Positions 7,627 to 17,600 of a stretch of DNA of 64,000 nucleotides are shown piece after piece. The stretch spans positions 1 through 64,000 of the forward strand of contig NZ_JAHKJW010000017.1 of NCBI RefSeq assembly GCF_019710745.1. The letters run 5' to 3'. Under the pieces are notes generated by a model. That model did not search any database and was not told the DNA's origin. It saw only the letters and a list, made by a program, of their open reading frames with translations. A program made the translations under genes and the position numbers. Every line of letters starts with the position of its first letter. The first letter of the stretch is position 1. The DNA is from Streptomyces beigongshangae. Its GTDB lineage: Bacteria > Actinomycetota > Actinomycetes > Streptomycetales > Streptomycetaceae.

Positions 7627-8700
7627 TCAGACCCCCTCGCACTCGTAGAACTCCCGCACGCGGGCGTACGCCCGCGGCGGAGCGCCCTCGTGGTCGAGGC
7701 CCAGGAGCGCGGCCCCGAGGACCGGCCGGGCGGTGACGACCCCGGGCGCGGCCTTCGGGGCCCGCTCGGCCAGCAGTTCCCGCACCCGGTCGTCGAGCCG
7801 GGGATGGCGGGCGGCCAGCACGCCGCCGCCGAGCAGCACCGGCACCTCCTCGTCCAGCAGGTCGAGCCGGGTCAGGGCGACGACCGCCATGGTCACGATC
7901 TCGTCGGCCAGCCGGTCGACGAGCGCGCGGGCGACCGCGTCGCCGTCCGCCGCGGTGGCGAACAGGACCGGCACCAGTTCGTGGCGCCGCACCTCCTCGA
8001 TGCGCCGCAGGTGCAGCGCCTCGATCAGCGCGTACATCGTGGGCAGGCCGAAGTGCGCGGGCAGGGCGCGGGCCAGCCCGGTCGCGGGGCCCCGTCCGTC
8101 CTCGGCGCGCGCCGCGTGCCACAGCGCCTCCTCGGCGAGCCCCGAACCGCCGCCCCAGTCACCGGAGACGCGGCCGAGCGCGGGGAAGCGGGCCACCCGG
8201 CCGTCGGGCCGCATCCCCACGCAGTTGATGCCCGCGCCGCACACCACGGCGACGCCCCGCGGCTCCTCGACCCCGGCCCGCAGGATCGCGAAGGTGTCGT
8301 TGCGGACCTGCACGGTCGCGCCCCACGCGCGCGCGTGCAGCGCGGCGGCCAGCCGCTCCTCCTCCACCGGCAGGTCGGCGTTGGCCAGGCACGCCGAGAC
8401 ATGGCCGACGGAGGCGGTGCCCGACGCGGCGAAGACCCGGTCCACCGCGTCCGCGAGCGTGTCCACCGCCTGCCGGACCCCGACCACGGGCGGCTGGAAC
8501 CCGCCGCCGCGCGCCGTGGCCAGCACGCTCCCGTCGGCCGCCACGACCGCGACGTCGGTCTTGCTGTTGCCCGCGTCGACGGCGAGGACGGTCCCGCCGG
8601 CCCCCGCGCCGGTGCCGGTACCGACTCCGGTGTCAGTGCGGGTGCCGGCTCCGGTGGCAGTGCCGGTGCCGGTGCCGGGCGCGGTGTGCGTCACGCCCAC
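7627..8700 (-). CDS. BadF/BadG-type N-acetylglucosamine/glucosamine kinase (CsnK-like)
   Basis: A 357-residue kinase of the ASKHA/BadF family, which phosphorylates amino sugars in the cytoplasm. The phosphate-1 loop reads VLAVDAGNSKTDVAVV, followed by the family stretches VRNDTFAILRAG, VVCGAGINCVG and VSGDWGGGSGLAEEAL; the adenosine region is VPVLLGGGVL. The first 35 residues are an unusual Gly/Thr/Ala run encoded by GC-rich hexamer-like repeats, dispensable by family comparison. The start GTG at 8700 overlaps the GH4 gene by 10 nt and has GGGAG 8 nt upstream; GTG at 8694 would give a classic GTGA overlap. Coupling with the GH4 gene and the ROK regulator points to chitosan-oligosaccharide or glucosamine use; exact substrate is inferred. 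Confidence 0.85.
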   Translation of the reverse strand: MGVTHTAPGTGTGTATGAGTRTDTGVGTGTGAGAGGTVLAVDAGNSKTDVAVVAADGSVLATARGGGFQPPVVGVRQAVDTLADAVDRVFAASGTASVGHVSACLANADLPVEEERLAAALHARAWGATVQVRNDTFAILRAGVEEPRGVAVVCGAGINCVGMRPDGRVARFPALGRVSGDWGGGSGLAEEALWHAARAEDGRGPATGLARALPAHFGLPTMYALIEALHLRRIEEVRRHELVPVLFATAADGDAVARALVDRLADEIVTMAVVALTRLDLLDEEVPVLLGGGVLAARHPRLDDRVRELLAERAPKAAPGVVTARPVLGAALLGLDHEGAPPRAYARVREFYECEGV

Positions 8701-9956
8701 GCCAGGTGCTCCCGGTTGTGCGCGATCAGCCGGTCGGTGAGCCCGTCGGCCGGCGCGTACTGGCCGACCAGGGGATGTGCGAGCAGCGCCCGGAACACCC
8801 GCTCCCGGCCCCCGCGCAGCGCGGCCTCCAGGGCGAGGTCCTCGTACGCGGTGACGCCCGCCATCAGTCCCGCGAACAGCGGGTCCACCGGCGCCACCGG
8901 CAGCGGGTCCGCCCCGGTGCGCCCGACTGCCGCCTGCACCTCGATCACGGCGTCGTCGGGCAGGAACGGCAGTGTCCCCCGGTTGTACGTGTTCACCACC
9001 TGGCGGGGACTGCCGCCCCCGCCCAGCAGGGACGCGGCGAGGTCGACGGCGGCCTCCGAGTAGTAGGCCCCGCCCCGCTTCGCCAGCAGCGCCGGCTTCT
9101 CGTCGAGTGCCGGATCGCCGTACATCGCCAGCAGCTCCCGCTCCATCTCCGCCACCTCCGCGGCCCGCGAGGGCTTCGTCCCCAGCTCCCGTACGACCTC
9201 GTCGTGCGCGTAGAAGTAGCGCAGGTAGTAGGAGGGGACGACCCCGAGCCGGTCCAGGAGGCCGCGCGGCAGGCGCAGGTCGCCGGCGAGGGCGTCACCG
9301 TGCTCGGCCAGCAGCTTCGGCAGGACGTCCTCCCCCTCGGGGCCGCCGAGCCGCACCCGCGTCTCCCAGGTGAGGTGGTTGAGGCCCACGTGGTCCAGGT
9401 GCACGTCACCGGCGGCGACCCCGAGCAGCCCGGCGAACTTCCGCTGGAAGCCGATCGCCACGTTGCACAGCCCGACCGCCCGGTGACCGGCCTGGAGGAG
9501 CGCGCGGGTCACGATGCCGACGGGGTTGGTGAAGTCGATGATCCAGGCGTCCGGGTTGGCCCGCCGTACGCGCTCGGCGATGTCGAGCACCACCGGGACC
9601 GTACGCAGCGCCTTGGCGAGGCCGCCCGCGCCGGTCGTCTCCTGGCCGACGCAGCCGCACTCCAGCGGCCACGTCTCGTCCTGATGGCGGGCGGCCTGAC
9701 CGCCCACGCGGAGTTGGAGCAGCACGGCGTCGGCGCCCTCGACACCCGCGTCGAGGTCGTCGGTCGTGGTGATGCGCCCCGGGTGCCCCTGCCTGGCGAA
9801 GATGCGCCGGGCCAGCCCGCCGACGAGTTCCAGCCGGTCCGGGTCCGGGTCGACGAGGACCAGGTCCCCGACGGGCAGCGTGTCCCGCAGCCGCGCGAAC
9901 CCGTCCACGAGCTCGGGGGTGTAGGTGGAACCCCCGCCCACTACTGCGAGTTTCAT
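8691..9956 (-). CDS. GH4-family 6-phospho-beta-glucosidase-like glycosidase (CsnH-like)
   Basis: A 421-residue NAD- and Mn-dependent glycoside hydrolase of family 4. The N-terminal Rossmann motif KLAVVGGGSTYTPEL is diagnostic. Other family stretches are CGCVGQETTGAGGLAKALRT, IDFTNPVGIVTRAL, GLCNVAIGFQ (the metal-binding Cys of GLCN) and the LNHLTW motif. It should split imported, possibly phosphorylated, beta-linked disaccharides in the cytoplasm by the redox elimination mechanism of the family. It overlaps the sugar kinase downstream and lies 105 bp after the ROK regulator, giving the order regulator-hydrolase-kinase. Without a PTS or ABC transporter next to it, the substrate cannot be fixed from the sequence. 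Amino-sugar oligomers are the likeliest from the resemblance to the csnR-K locus. Confidence 0.88.
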   Translation of the reverse strand: MKLAVVGGGSTYTPELVDGFARLRDTLPVGDLVLVDPDPDRLELVGGLARRIFARQGHPGRITTTDDLDAGVEGADAVLLQLRVGGQAARHQDETWPLECGCVGQETTGAGGLAKALRTVPVVLDIAERVRRANPDAWIIDFTNPVGIVTRALLQAGHRAVGLCNVAIGFQRKFAGLLGVAAGDVHLDHVGLNHLTWETRVRLGGPEGEDVLPKLLAEHGDALAGDLRLPRGLLDRLGVVPSYYLRYFYAHDEVVRELGTKPSRAAEVAEMERELLAMYGDPALDEKPALLAKRGGAYYSEAAVDLAASLLGGGGSPRQVVNTYNRGTLPFLPDDAVIEVQAAVGRTGADPLPVAPVDPLFAGLMAGVTAYEDLALEAALRGGRERVFRALLAHPLVGQYAPADGLTDRLIAHNREHLAWA

Positions 9957-10061
9957 CCTCAGCCTTTCACTCCGGTGACTCCGCTTCCCACTCCGGCGCG
10001 CGTGACGGCCGCGGCACCCGGTCCGGCCGCCGGCGGCACGGCTTCCGGCAGGGTTCCCACA

Positions 10062-11303
10062 TCAGGAACCACCGCGGGCCGAGGTGTCGAAGACCTCGTC
10101 GCGGGTGGCGGCGAGCGCGCTCTCCAGCGCGCCGCGCAGCACGGGCTGTTCGCGCACCTCGCCGAGGACGAGGCGCGGCCGGGACGCGGCCAGCTCCGCC
10201 AGTTCGGCCTGTACGAGGGCGCGCAGGGGTTCGCCGCCCCTGCTGAGCGAGGCGCCGCTGAGGACGACGAGTTCGGGGTCGAGGACGGAGACGAGCGAGG
10301 CGAGGCCGGTGGCGAGCCCGGTCGCGTACGTCTTCAGCAGCTCCCGGTGCGGGCCCGCGTCGATGTCCGCGGCCTGCTCCACGAGGGTGGCGGCGACCTC
10401 GGTGCACGGGCCGCTGGGGATCGGTTCGACGCCGAGTGCGCGGGCGAGCTCCGGAATGGCCTGGGAGCCGGCCAGCTCCTGGTAGCCGCCGCTGTTTGCC
10501 TTGGTGACGTGCCGCACGAGCGGGGCGCCGGGCACGGGCAGGAAGCCGACCTCGCCCGCGCCGCCGGTCCAGCCGCGGTGCAGCCGCCCGCCGAGGACGA
10601 GGGCGGCTCCCAGGCCGTCCTCGTTCCACAGCAGGACGAAGTTCTCGTGACCCCGGGCCGCGCCGAGCCGCTGTTCGGCGATGGCGGCGAGGTTGACGTC
10701 GTTCTCGTACTCGACGGGCATCGGCAGCGCCGCGGCGAGCTCGTCGAGCAGGGTGGGGGAGTGCCAGCCGGGCAGGTGGGAGGCGTAGCGCAGGCGTCCG
10801 GTGTTCGGGTCGAAGGCGCCCGGGGTGCCGATGACGAGCCGCCGGAGGTCGGCCCGGGTCAGCCCCGCCGCCTTCACCGCACCGTCGAGGGCGTCGGTGA
10901 CCTGCTGCACGACGCCGTGGGCGGGGCGCCGGCCGGGGGTGGGCAGTTCGTACGCGCCCACCGTCCGCCCCGTCACGTCGGCGACGGCGGCGAGGATCCG
11001 CCCGGGCGTCACGTCGAGCCCGGCGGCGTGGGCGGCGGCCGGATTGACGGCGTACAACTGCGCGTTGGGTCCGGGCCGCCCTTCACTGGTGCCGGTGACG
11101 ACGACGAGCCCCGCCGCCTCCAGCCGGGCGAGCAGCTGGGAGGCGGTCGGCTTCGACAGCCCGGTCAGCCTGCCGATCCGGGTCCGGGACAGCGGGCCGT
11201 GCTCCAGCAGGAGGTCGAGCGCGGCACGGTCGTTCATGGCGCGCAGCACGCGGGGGGTGCCCGGTGTGCCCGGTGCGCCGGGTATGCCTGCCGTTCCCGC
11301 CAT
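10062..11303 (-). CDS. ROK-family transcriptional regulator (CsnR-like)
   Basis: A 413-residue ROK repressor: an N-terminal winged helix (about 20-80, LLEHGPLSRTRIGRLTGLSKPTASQLLARLEAAGLV) fused to a sugar-kinase-like ligand domain. In the latter, QLYAVNPAAAHAAGLDVTPGRILAAVADVTG and IGTPGAFDPNTGRL are typical. The usual ROK zinc-cysteine cluster is not evident. It probably represses its own transcript and the GH4/kinase genes until an amino-sugar ligand binds. The start ATG at 11303 gives MAGTAGIPG; earlier in-frame sequence has no domain support and would run over the operator. A palindrome 75-90 bp upstream is the expected operator. A decayed copy of the start of this gene lies at 18861-18976. 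Confidence 0.9.
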   Translation of the reverse strand: MAGTAGIPGAPGTPGTPRVLRAMNDRAALDLLLEHGPLSRTRIGRLTGLSKPTASQLLARLEAAGLVVVTGTSEGRPGPNAQLYAVNPAAAHAAGLDVTPGRILAAVADVTGRTVGAYELPTPGRRPAHGVVQQVTDALDGAVKAAGLTRADLRRLVIGTPGAFDPNTGRLRYASHLPGWHSPTLLDELAAALPMPVEYENDVNLAAIAEQRLGAARGHENFVLLWNEDGLGAALVLGGRLHRGWTGGAGEVGFLPVPGAPLVRHVTKANSGGYQELAGSQAIPELARALGVEPIPSGPCTEVAATLVEQAADIDAGPHRELLKTYATGLATGLASLVSVLDPELVVLSGASLSRGGEPLRALVQAELAELAASRPRLVLGEVREQPVLRGALESALAATRDEVFDTSARGGS

Positions 11304-11376
11304 GACGGTCGCCACCTGCCTCTCGGCTGCCCAGCCCCCCAGGACGCCGGCCGGTCGGTCCACCGGGACGACACTG

Positions 11377-11392
11377 TTAGGAAACTTTCCTG
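11377..11392. promoter_or_regulatory. ROK-type operator palindrome
   Basis: AGGAAACTTTCCT (11379-11391) is a perfect inverted repeat around a central C, with TT before it and G after. It lies 75-90 bp upstream of the ROK start codon. From memory, boxes of this form are bound by the Streptomyces chitosanase regulator CsnR. Position and symmetry support autoregulation. Confidence 0.75.
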
Positions 11393-11530
11393 TCGACGGG
11401 GTCACTGGGAAGGAAGGTAGGCCGGGGCGAGGAGGGCGTCAACAAGGACGCGCCCTCGCGGCGACGGAGCCGTCACCTGCGGGGGCGGTGGTTCCGCGGG
11501 CGGAGGATCCACTTCCGCCGAATCGGCGGC

Positions 11531-11564
11531 GGGGGGGCCGCGGCGGTTGCGCCGCGGCCCCCCC
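11531..11564 (-). terminator. Hairpin terminator of the FG-GAP protein gene
   Basis: A perfect 15-bp GC stem (11531-11545 with 11550-11564) with a GTTG loop, 16 nt after the stop codon of the FG-GAP gene. No clear U-tract, as usual in Streptomyces. It separates that gene from the ROK transcript. Confidence 0.85.
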
Positions 11565-11579
11565 GCCCGTCCTGCGGGG

Positions 11580-13757
11580 TCAGCGCACGACGCTGCCGAA
11601 CTGCGTTCCGGCGGCGGGGAGCCCGCCCTGGCCCGGCTGGTACGTGGTGACCGGCTCCGACGCCGCGGAGACGATGTTCGCCCACGGCACCGTGTGCACG
11701 GCACCGTACGGGGCCGGGCCGTACGGCATGCCGACGTACAGGTGCGCGGCGGTCGCGAAGACGCTCGTGCCCAGCCGCTGGTTCGCACCCGAGGCGCCCG
11801 GCAGGCCGACCATGCCCGGCTCCACCGCCACGTCGCTGTCACCGGGGTTGCCGAGCAGGGAGAAAGCGGTGATGGAACCGGCGTTCGAGGCCGTACCGAT
11901 GTCCTCGTCGGGAACGCCGACGGCGAGCCGCATGTTCTGGGCGGTGGCCACGGCGCCGGGCACGGTGCTCGCGACGGAGACCTGCCGGCCGAAGTGGTCG
12001 GCCTCCTCCGGGGCGCCCACCACGTCCGCCGGGTCCTGGCTGATGTCCCCGAGCTGGCTGGCCTTCCCGGCCGCGGTGATCCGCAGCGTGACGACGCGGC
12101 CCGCCTCCTTGACGGTGCCGAGGGCCTCGCCGGGGGAGCCGACGGCGAGGATCGAGTCCGTGGCGGTCGCCGAGTCGGAGGCCGTGGTGCGGTACGAGGT
12201 CAGGGAGAGCGAGGCGCCGAACTGGTCGCCCGCCTCCGGCGAGCCGGTGACGGTGACCGCGGAGTCGTCCTGGTCCACGTCCACGACGGGAGTGGGAAAG
12301 CCGCCGGTCAGACCGTGCTTGAGCACCTGGACGCTGCCGGAGTCCGCCTGGTCGCCGATGTCCTCGGCGGGGGCGCCGACCGCGAGGTGCTCCGGTGAAC
12401 CGGCCAGGGAGGTGCCGAAGCGGTCGCCGTTCTCCAGGACACCGGGGACGCCGTCCTTGCCCTGGTTGATCGAGGTGTTGGTGGTGCCGCGCAGGTAGTA
12501 GGCGTTGCCGGCGTCGACGACGCCGTCGAGGTCCTCACCCGGGACCCCGATCAGCAGATAGGGCTCACCGCCGGTGGTGACGCCCGCGGTCAGCGAGTGG
12601 CCCATGCGGTCCCCGGCCTCGGGGGCTCCGGCGAGGATCGCGCCCGCGCCCTTGCCCTGCTCAAGGGTGGTGGCCGTCTGCCCCTTGGTCAGGCCGGCGG
12701 CCGCTCCGTAGACGATCTGGACGAAACCGGAGTCCGCCTGGTCGCCGATGTCCTCGGCGGGGGCGCCGACCACCAGGTCGCTGTACCCGTCCAGGTTGTG
12801 GTCCACCACGGCCAGGGACTCGCCGTACCAGTCGCTCGCCTCGGCGGACCCGCCCACGCCCGGGGAGTTCTGCGTGATCTCGGCGGTGCCCTTGCCGCCG
12901 CCGTACACCACGCGGACGAGGCCGGCGCTGGTGAGGCCGCCCACGGCCGCCGCGGGATCGCCGACAGCCGTGTCGGGCACGCCGTCACCGTTGAAGTCGG
13001 TGATGCGGGCGGCGTTGACGGTGGTGGTGACCCAGGCGGCCAGGTCGTCGGCGCGGGAGGCGACCGCGCCGGTGCGGGTCTCCTTCTCGTTGAAGCAGCC
13101 GCCCTGCCAGGAACGGCTGCTGACGCCGACGAGGCTGACCTGTCCGCCCGCCTCGCGGAGCAGGGGCCCGCCGGTGTCGCCCTTGCAGAGCGCGGCGTTC
13201 ACCCCGGTGACGGCGATGTCGTCGGACCCGGCCGTACCGACGGTGAACGCGGCGGTGCGCAGCGAACCCGGCACCCAGTCGGTCTTGGTGCGACCGTACC
13301 CCGCGGCTTTCAGCTGCTCGCCCGCCGTGGCGGCGGTGGCGGACAGGGGGACCGGGGTGATGCCGGTGAGGGGTTTGGCGAGCCGGGCCAGCACGATGTC
13401 GCGCCCCGCGCGCGGCACCAGCTCCACGACCTCGCCGGTCTTGCCGGAGACCGTGGCGACGGTCTTGAGGGCGGGCCTGCCCGCGGCGGCCGCGGCGGTC
13501 TCGGGGTCGGCGGCGAAGCAGCTCGCCGCGGTGAGGATCCACTGCGGCGCGACGAGGGAACCGGTGCAGGCGCGGGCGGTGTCGTCGGCGCCGATGGCCA
13601 GTCGGGCGGCGAAGGCGTAGCTGCCGGCGGAGGAGCCGTCGCCGGAGACGGCGTGGGCGGGGGCGGTCAGCACACCGGCGGCCACGGCGGCGCCCAACAG
13701 GGCGGCGGCTGCGGTTCCGGCGGTGGTCACGGGTCTGTGGAGACGTACGGGGATCAC
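11580..13757 (-). CDS. Secreted trypsin-fold FG-GAP repeat protein with a degenerate catalytic triad
   Basis: A 725-residue exported protein. Signal peptide 1-36 (ends APAHA). Residues about 45-248 have the S1 (chymotrypsin) fold: WILTAASC (77-80 region), DIVLARL with Asp120, and CKGDTGGPLL. The catalytic His is Ser79 and the catalytic Ser is Thr195 (codons AGC and ACC read directly), so only Asp remains; the disulfide cysteines (64/80 and 191/221) are kept. From about 250 to the end are FG-GAP/beta-propeller repeats with DFNGDGVPD-type calcium loops, a fold used for binding proteins or glycans. It probably works as a secreted binding protein rather than a protease, although Thr could in theory act weakly. 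The GTG at 13757 follows AAGGA; a longer start would overlap the upstream gene. That gene, 34 bp away, is likely co-transcribed. Confidence 0.9.
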   Translation of the reverse strand: MIPVRLHRPVTTAGTAAAALLGAAVAAGVLTAPAHAVSGDGSSAGSYAFAARLAIGADDTARACTGSLVAPQWILTAASCFAADPETAAAAAGRPALKTVATVSGKTGEVVELVPRAGRDIVLARLAKPLTGITPVPLSATAATAGEQLKAAGYGRTKTDWVPGSLRTAAFTVGTAGSDDIAVTGVNAALCKGDTGGPLLREAGGQVSLVGVSSRSWQGGCFNEKETRTGAVASRADDLAAWVTTTVNAARITDFNGDGVPDTAVGDPAAAVGGLTSAGLVRVVYGGGKGTAEITQNSPGVGGSAEASDWYGESLAVVDHNLDGYSDLVVGAPAEDIGDQADSGFVQIVYGAAAGLTKGQTATTLEQGKGAGAILAGAPEAGDRMGHSLTAGVTTGGEPYLLIGVPGEDLDGVVDAGNAYYLRGTTNTSINQGKDGVPGVLENGDRFGTSLAGSPEHLAVGAPAEDIGDQADSGSVQVLKHGLTGGFPTPVVDVDQDDSAVTVTGSPEAGDQFGASLSLTSYRTTASDSATATDSILAVGSPGEALGTVKEAGRVVTLRITAAGKASQLGDISQDPADVVGAPEEADHFGRQVSVASTVPGAVATAQNMRLAVGVPDEDIGTASNAGSITAFSLLGNPGDSDVAVEPGMVGLPGASGANQRLGTSVFATAAHLYVGMPYGPAPYGAVHTVPWANIVSAASEPVTTYQPGQGGLPAAGTQFGSVVR

Positions 13758-13791
13758 GTTTCTCGATTCCTTGACTCTGGGCGCGGTCGGG

Positions 13792-14301
13792 TCAGCCGGT
13801 GACACGGATCTCGACGAGCACGGACCGGGCCCCGCCGACGTTGCCCTCGCCGACGCTCTGGAAACCGCCCTCGGCGACGGTGACCGTCTTGGTCTCGCCG
13901 TTCGCGGTCAGATCGGCGCTGATGGGGTGCTCGCCGGTCTGGAGGGCGAAGACGCGCGGCAGTTCGAGCGTGAGGTATCCCGTGCTCGCGGTGGCCCGGA
14001 AGCAGTAGGTGTCCTTGCGGCCGACCGAGTCGTCCCTGACGGTGAAGACGCTGATCTGGTCGGGCGTGGCGCCGCACTCCTCCAGCAGGATGCGCCCGTC
14101 GCCCCTGTTCAGCTTGATGCCCTCGGTCGCCAGGATGTCGGCGGCGCCCGGGTAGTGGTAATCCTCCACCGCGACCGGCGGGACGTCGGCCGCCGCCTTC
14201 GGCGCAGCGGATTCATCTGCGACGGCGAGCGGAATTCCGATGACCGCGGCAAGAATTGCTGCCGCCCCGGAAAATATCAGGCTACGCGTGCGGAAAGCCA
14301 C
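13792..14301 (-). CDS. Small secreted protein of unknown function
   Basis: A 169-residue protein with a signal peptide (LIFSGAAAILAAVIGIPLAVA, cleavage near residue 28) and a mature domain with two cysteines (in EECGATP and DTYCFRA) that may form a disulfide. Beta-strand-like alternation (LTLELPRVFALQTGEHPI, KTVTVAEGGFQSVGEG) suggests a small beta-sandwich. The GTG at 14301 has AAAGGAG about 6 nt upstream. It lies 34 bp upstream of the FG-GAP pseudo-protease gene on the same strand and is probably its operon partner. I do not recognise a family; a ligand or inhibitor of the neighbour is possible. Confidence 0.8.
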   Translation of the reverse strand: MAFRTRSLIFSGAAAILAAVIGIPLAVADESAAPKAAADVPPVAVEDYHYPGAADILATEGIKLNRGDGRILLEECGATPDQISVFTVRDDSVGRKDTYCFRATASTGYLTLELPRVFALQTGEHPISADLTANGETKTVTVAEGGFQSVGEGNVGGARSVLVEIRVTG

Positions 14302-14661
14302 CGCACACTCCTTTCAGGTGCGGCTTTCCCTGGGGGGAGACCCGCTTCCTGTCGAGTTACGTGAAAGTAAAGGCGGTGTGGACCTTATCCCTCTGTTTCA
14401 CCGGTCGTCAAACACTTTCTCTGCGCTTTTGCACACCGGAATATCGGTCATGTGACGCTAGTTGACGGTTTGTCATCCCTCAGTCATTTCGCAGGTCCAG
14501 AAGCTGAGGGGAGACAAAAAGGGCGATCGGTGAAGCCCCCGGTAGCGGCGGGTGCGGGAGTTTTATTTGTGATCCCCGGTGGAAATGCTGGGCGTTATGA
14601 TCGGCTCTCCGATATTCGGCGGACGGTGGTACGCGTCGCCGATGGCTGAGAAAGGTGTCCA
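14302..14661. other. 360-bp divergent intergenic region
   Basis: No gene seen. The stretch is noticeably poorer in GC than its neighbours, as expected for two divergent promoters (secreted protein leftward, toxin rightward). A TATGAT at 14596-14601 preceded by GCGT could be an extended -10 for the toxin gene, but no good -35 lies 17 bp upstream, so the promoter is not assigned. Confidence 0.5.
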
Positions 14662-17600
14662 GTGAATCGAAGAATGAACGGATCCGTTCTGGCGGAAAGA
14701 CCGCCGGGCGTGATACGCGCAGCGGTACTGGGTCTGCTGTCCTTCACCCTCGTGCTGGGCCTGCTGGGCACCGCGCCCTCCGTGGCCGCGGAAGCTCCGT
14801 CGGCCGGCGCGGAGGTCGCCGCGCTGGCGGAGGTGACACCGACCGACCGGGGCCTGGTCGTCGACTACTGGAAGTCCGGCGGTCCCGGAGTGAAGGCGGC
14901 CGCCGAGGCGGCGCTGAGCGGCAGTGACGCCGACGTGCAGGCGTTCCTCGCGGCGGCGGAGGACATGTCCTTCCAGGACAAGCGGGTGAGTGCCGCCCAG
15001 CTCGCTTCGGTGGGCGGTCCGGAGCTTCTGGACGCCGCCCGTACGGCGCTCTCGGGGGCCCCCGAGGATCTGGAGATCTTCGTCAGCTGGGGCTGGGAAG
15101 CCCCGATGCAGCAGGACAACCGGGTCCGGGTGGCGCAGGTCATCGACGAGGGCGGGCCCATCGTGCAGGACGCGGGACGGGCCGCGCTGAACGGTACGGC
15201 GGACGACGTCAGCAAGTTCCTGCAGGAGGGGCAGTACGTCCAGCGGGAGCAGGACGAGCGGGTGCAGCTGGTCCAGGTCATCAGCGTGGGCGGCACCAAT
15301 GTGCGCGCTGCCGGGCGCCTGGCGCTGAACGGCACCGCCGCGGACATCCGGGAGTTCCTGGAGGTCGGGCAGTTCGTCGCGCGCGCCAAGGACGAGGAGC
15401 ACGCCACGGTCGCCGAGCTGGCCGCGCAGGCGAAGGAGGCCGGTCGGCAGGCGGCCAAGGAGACCGCGGCAGCGAAAAAGGAATCCGCCAAGGCGGTCAA
15501 GGCGGCGGAGCTCGCCAAGGAAGCCGCGCTCAAGGCCGCGTCGGAGGCCGAGGCGGCCAAGAAGGACACCGACAAGGCCGCTCGGGCTGCCGGCCGGGCG
15601 GCGGAGGCGGCATCGCAGGCCGCTGCCGCCGCACAGACGGCGATCAACGCGTCGCGGGCCGCGAACAACTCGGCGCGGGTCGCCGCGAACGCCGCCTCGC
15701 AGGCGGCCGCGGCTGCGGCGGGTGCCTCGCAGGCGGCGTCCCGGGCCCGTAGTGCGGCGGCCGACGCGGCGGTGGACGAGCGCAACGCGGGTGCCGCGCT
15801 GAAGGCGGCCGAGAACGCGGAGAAGGCCGCTGCCGGTGCCGATCTGGCGGCCGACGCGGCCGGTCAGGCGGCCACCGCGGCCGACGCGGCCGGGGACGCC
15901 GCGCGCTCGGCCGTGAGCGCGGGCACGAACGCGAACCTCGCCGCCAACGCGGCGGTGGAGGCGAGCAGCTACGCGGGGCAGTCCAGTGAGGCCGCCGCCC
16001 GGGCTCGTGCCGCCGCGGCGGCCACCAAGCGCCATGCGGCGGAGGCCAACCGCGCCGCGTCCGCCGCCGAGGGCCTGGCCCGCAAGGCGGCCAAGGCGGC
16101 CCGTGAGGCCCGTGACGCGGCCAGATCAGCGGCCACGCACGCCAGGAACGCGGGTGCGGCGGCCCGGGACGCGGCCGAACACGCGGGCAACGCCGCCACG
16201 GCCGCCGCGAAGTCCACCGAACACGCCAACGCGGCCACCGAGGCCGCCGGCGTGGCCACCGACGCCGTGACCAAGGCCCAGGAGGTCTACACGCTCGCCC
16301 GCGAGGTGGAGGCCGAGGAACTGCTCGGCCGCACCAACGCGGGCATCGAACGCGCCCGGGACCAGCGGGAGGCCGACGCGGCCCGCACCGCCGCCCTGGC
16401 CGGACGGGAACAGGAGGACAGGGACCGGCAGACCGAGCGGGACCGGCTGGTGACGGAGGCGGCCAAGCCCGGCGCCGACCTCGCTGCCGTCGCCGGGCAG
16501 GGCCGCGAACTGGCCGTGCGGGTCATGAAGGGCGGCACGGCGTGGGCGCGTGCCGCGGCCGAGGCCGCCCTCGCGGGTCCCGACGAGGTGGTCATCGACT
16601 ACCTGCGCAACGGCTGGCGGACGGCGCAGGAGCAGGACGACCGTTCCTATGTCGAGCGTCTGGCCGAGGAGAGCGGGACGAAGAGCGTCCGGGACGCGGC
16701 CGAGGCCGCCCTGGACGGTGACGCCGCCGCGATCACCGCGTTCATCACCAGCGGCCAGTACCAGGTGGCTTCCGACGACATGCGGGTGGCCATCGCCCAG
16801 GCCCTGGACGGCGCAGGACCGGTTCTCACCGATGCCGGCCGTGCCGCTCTGAACACCGGCGACCCGAAGAAGTACAGCCACTTCCTGCTCACCACGCAGC
16901 CCACCGCGCGGACCCAGGACGAGCGGGTGCGGGCCGCCCAGTTGATCGATTCCGGCAGCCCCGAGGTGAAGTCCGCGGCACGGATCGCGCTGGAGGGCTC
17001 GCCGCAGACGCTGCACGCCTTCATCGTCTCCGGCCAGTACCAGGCACAGCGGAAGGACCATCTCACCGCCACCCACGTGGCCCAGGTCCAGAAACTCATC
17101 GCGGACGCCGCCAAGGTCGCCGCCCTCGCACAGCAGAGCGCCGCGACCGCCCAGAAGGTCGCCGCCACCGCCCGCAACGCCGCTGCCGAGGCCAACGAAT
17201 GGGCGCGGAAGGCCGACGCCTCCGCGACCAAGGCCCAGGGCTACGCCGACCAGGCCACACAGCACGCCAAGAACGCCGAGGCCTCCGCGGCCAGCGCCGC
17301 CGCCTCCGCCAGAACGGCCCGCAACGCCGCCAACAGCGCCGATGCCGCCGCCCAGGACGCGGCCAGATCGGCGACCGACGCCACCCTCTCCTCGGAGATG
17401 GCCCAGGCATCCGCCTCCAGTGCCTGGGTCGCCGCCGACCAGGCACGCCGGTCGGCCATCGAGGCCGGCAAGGACGCCGAAGCCGCGCTTGAGGCCGCCA
17501 CCGGCGCGTTCGTCATCGCGGTCAAGAAGTACAAGGAGGAGGAGGAAGCACGCCGCAAGGCCGCCGTCGAGGCCAAACAGAAAGCGGTCAACGACAACGG

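Noticed and set aside
14596..14601. TATGAT as -10 of the toxin gene
   Set aside because: No acceptable -35 at 16-18 bp; left unassigned.
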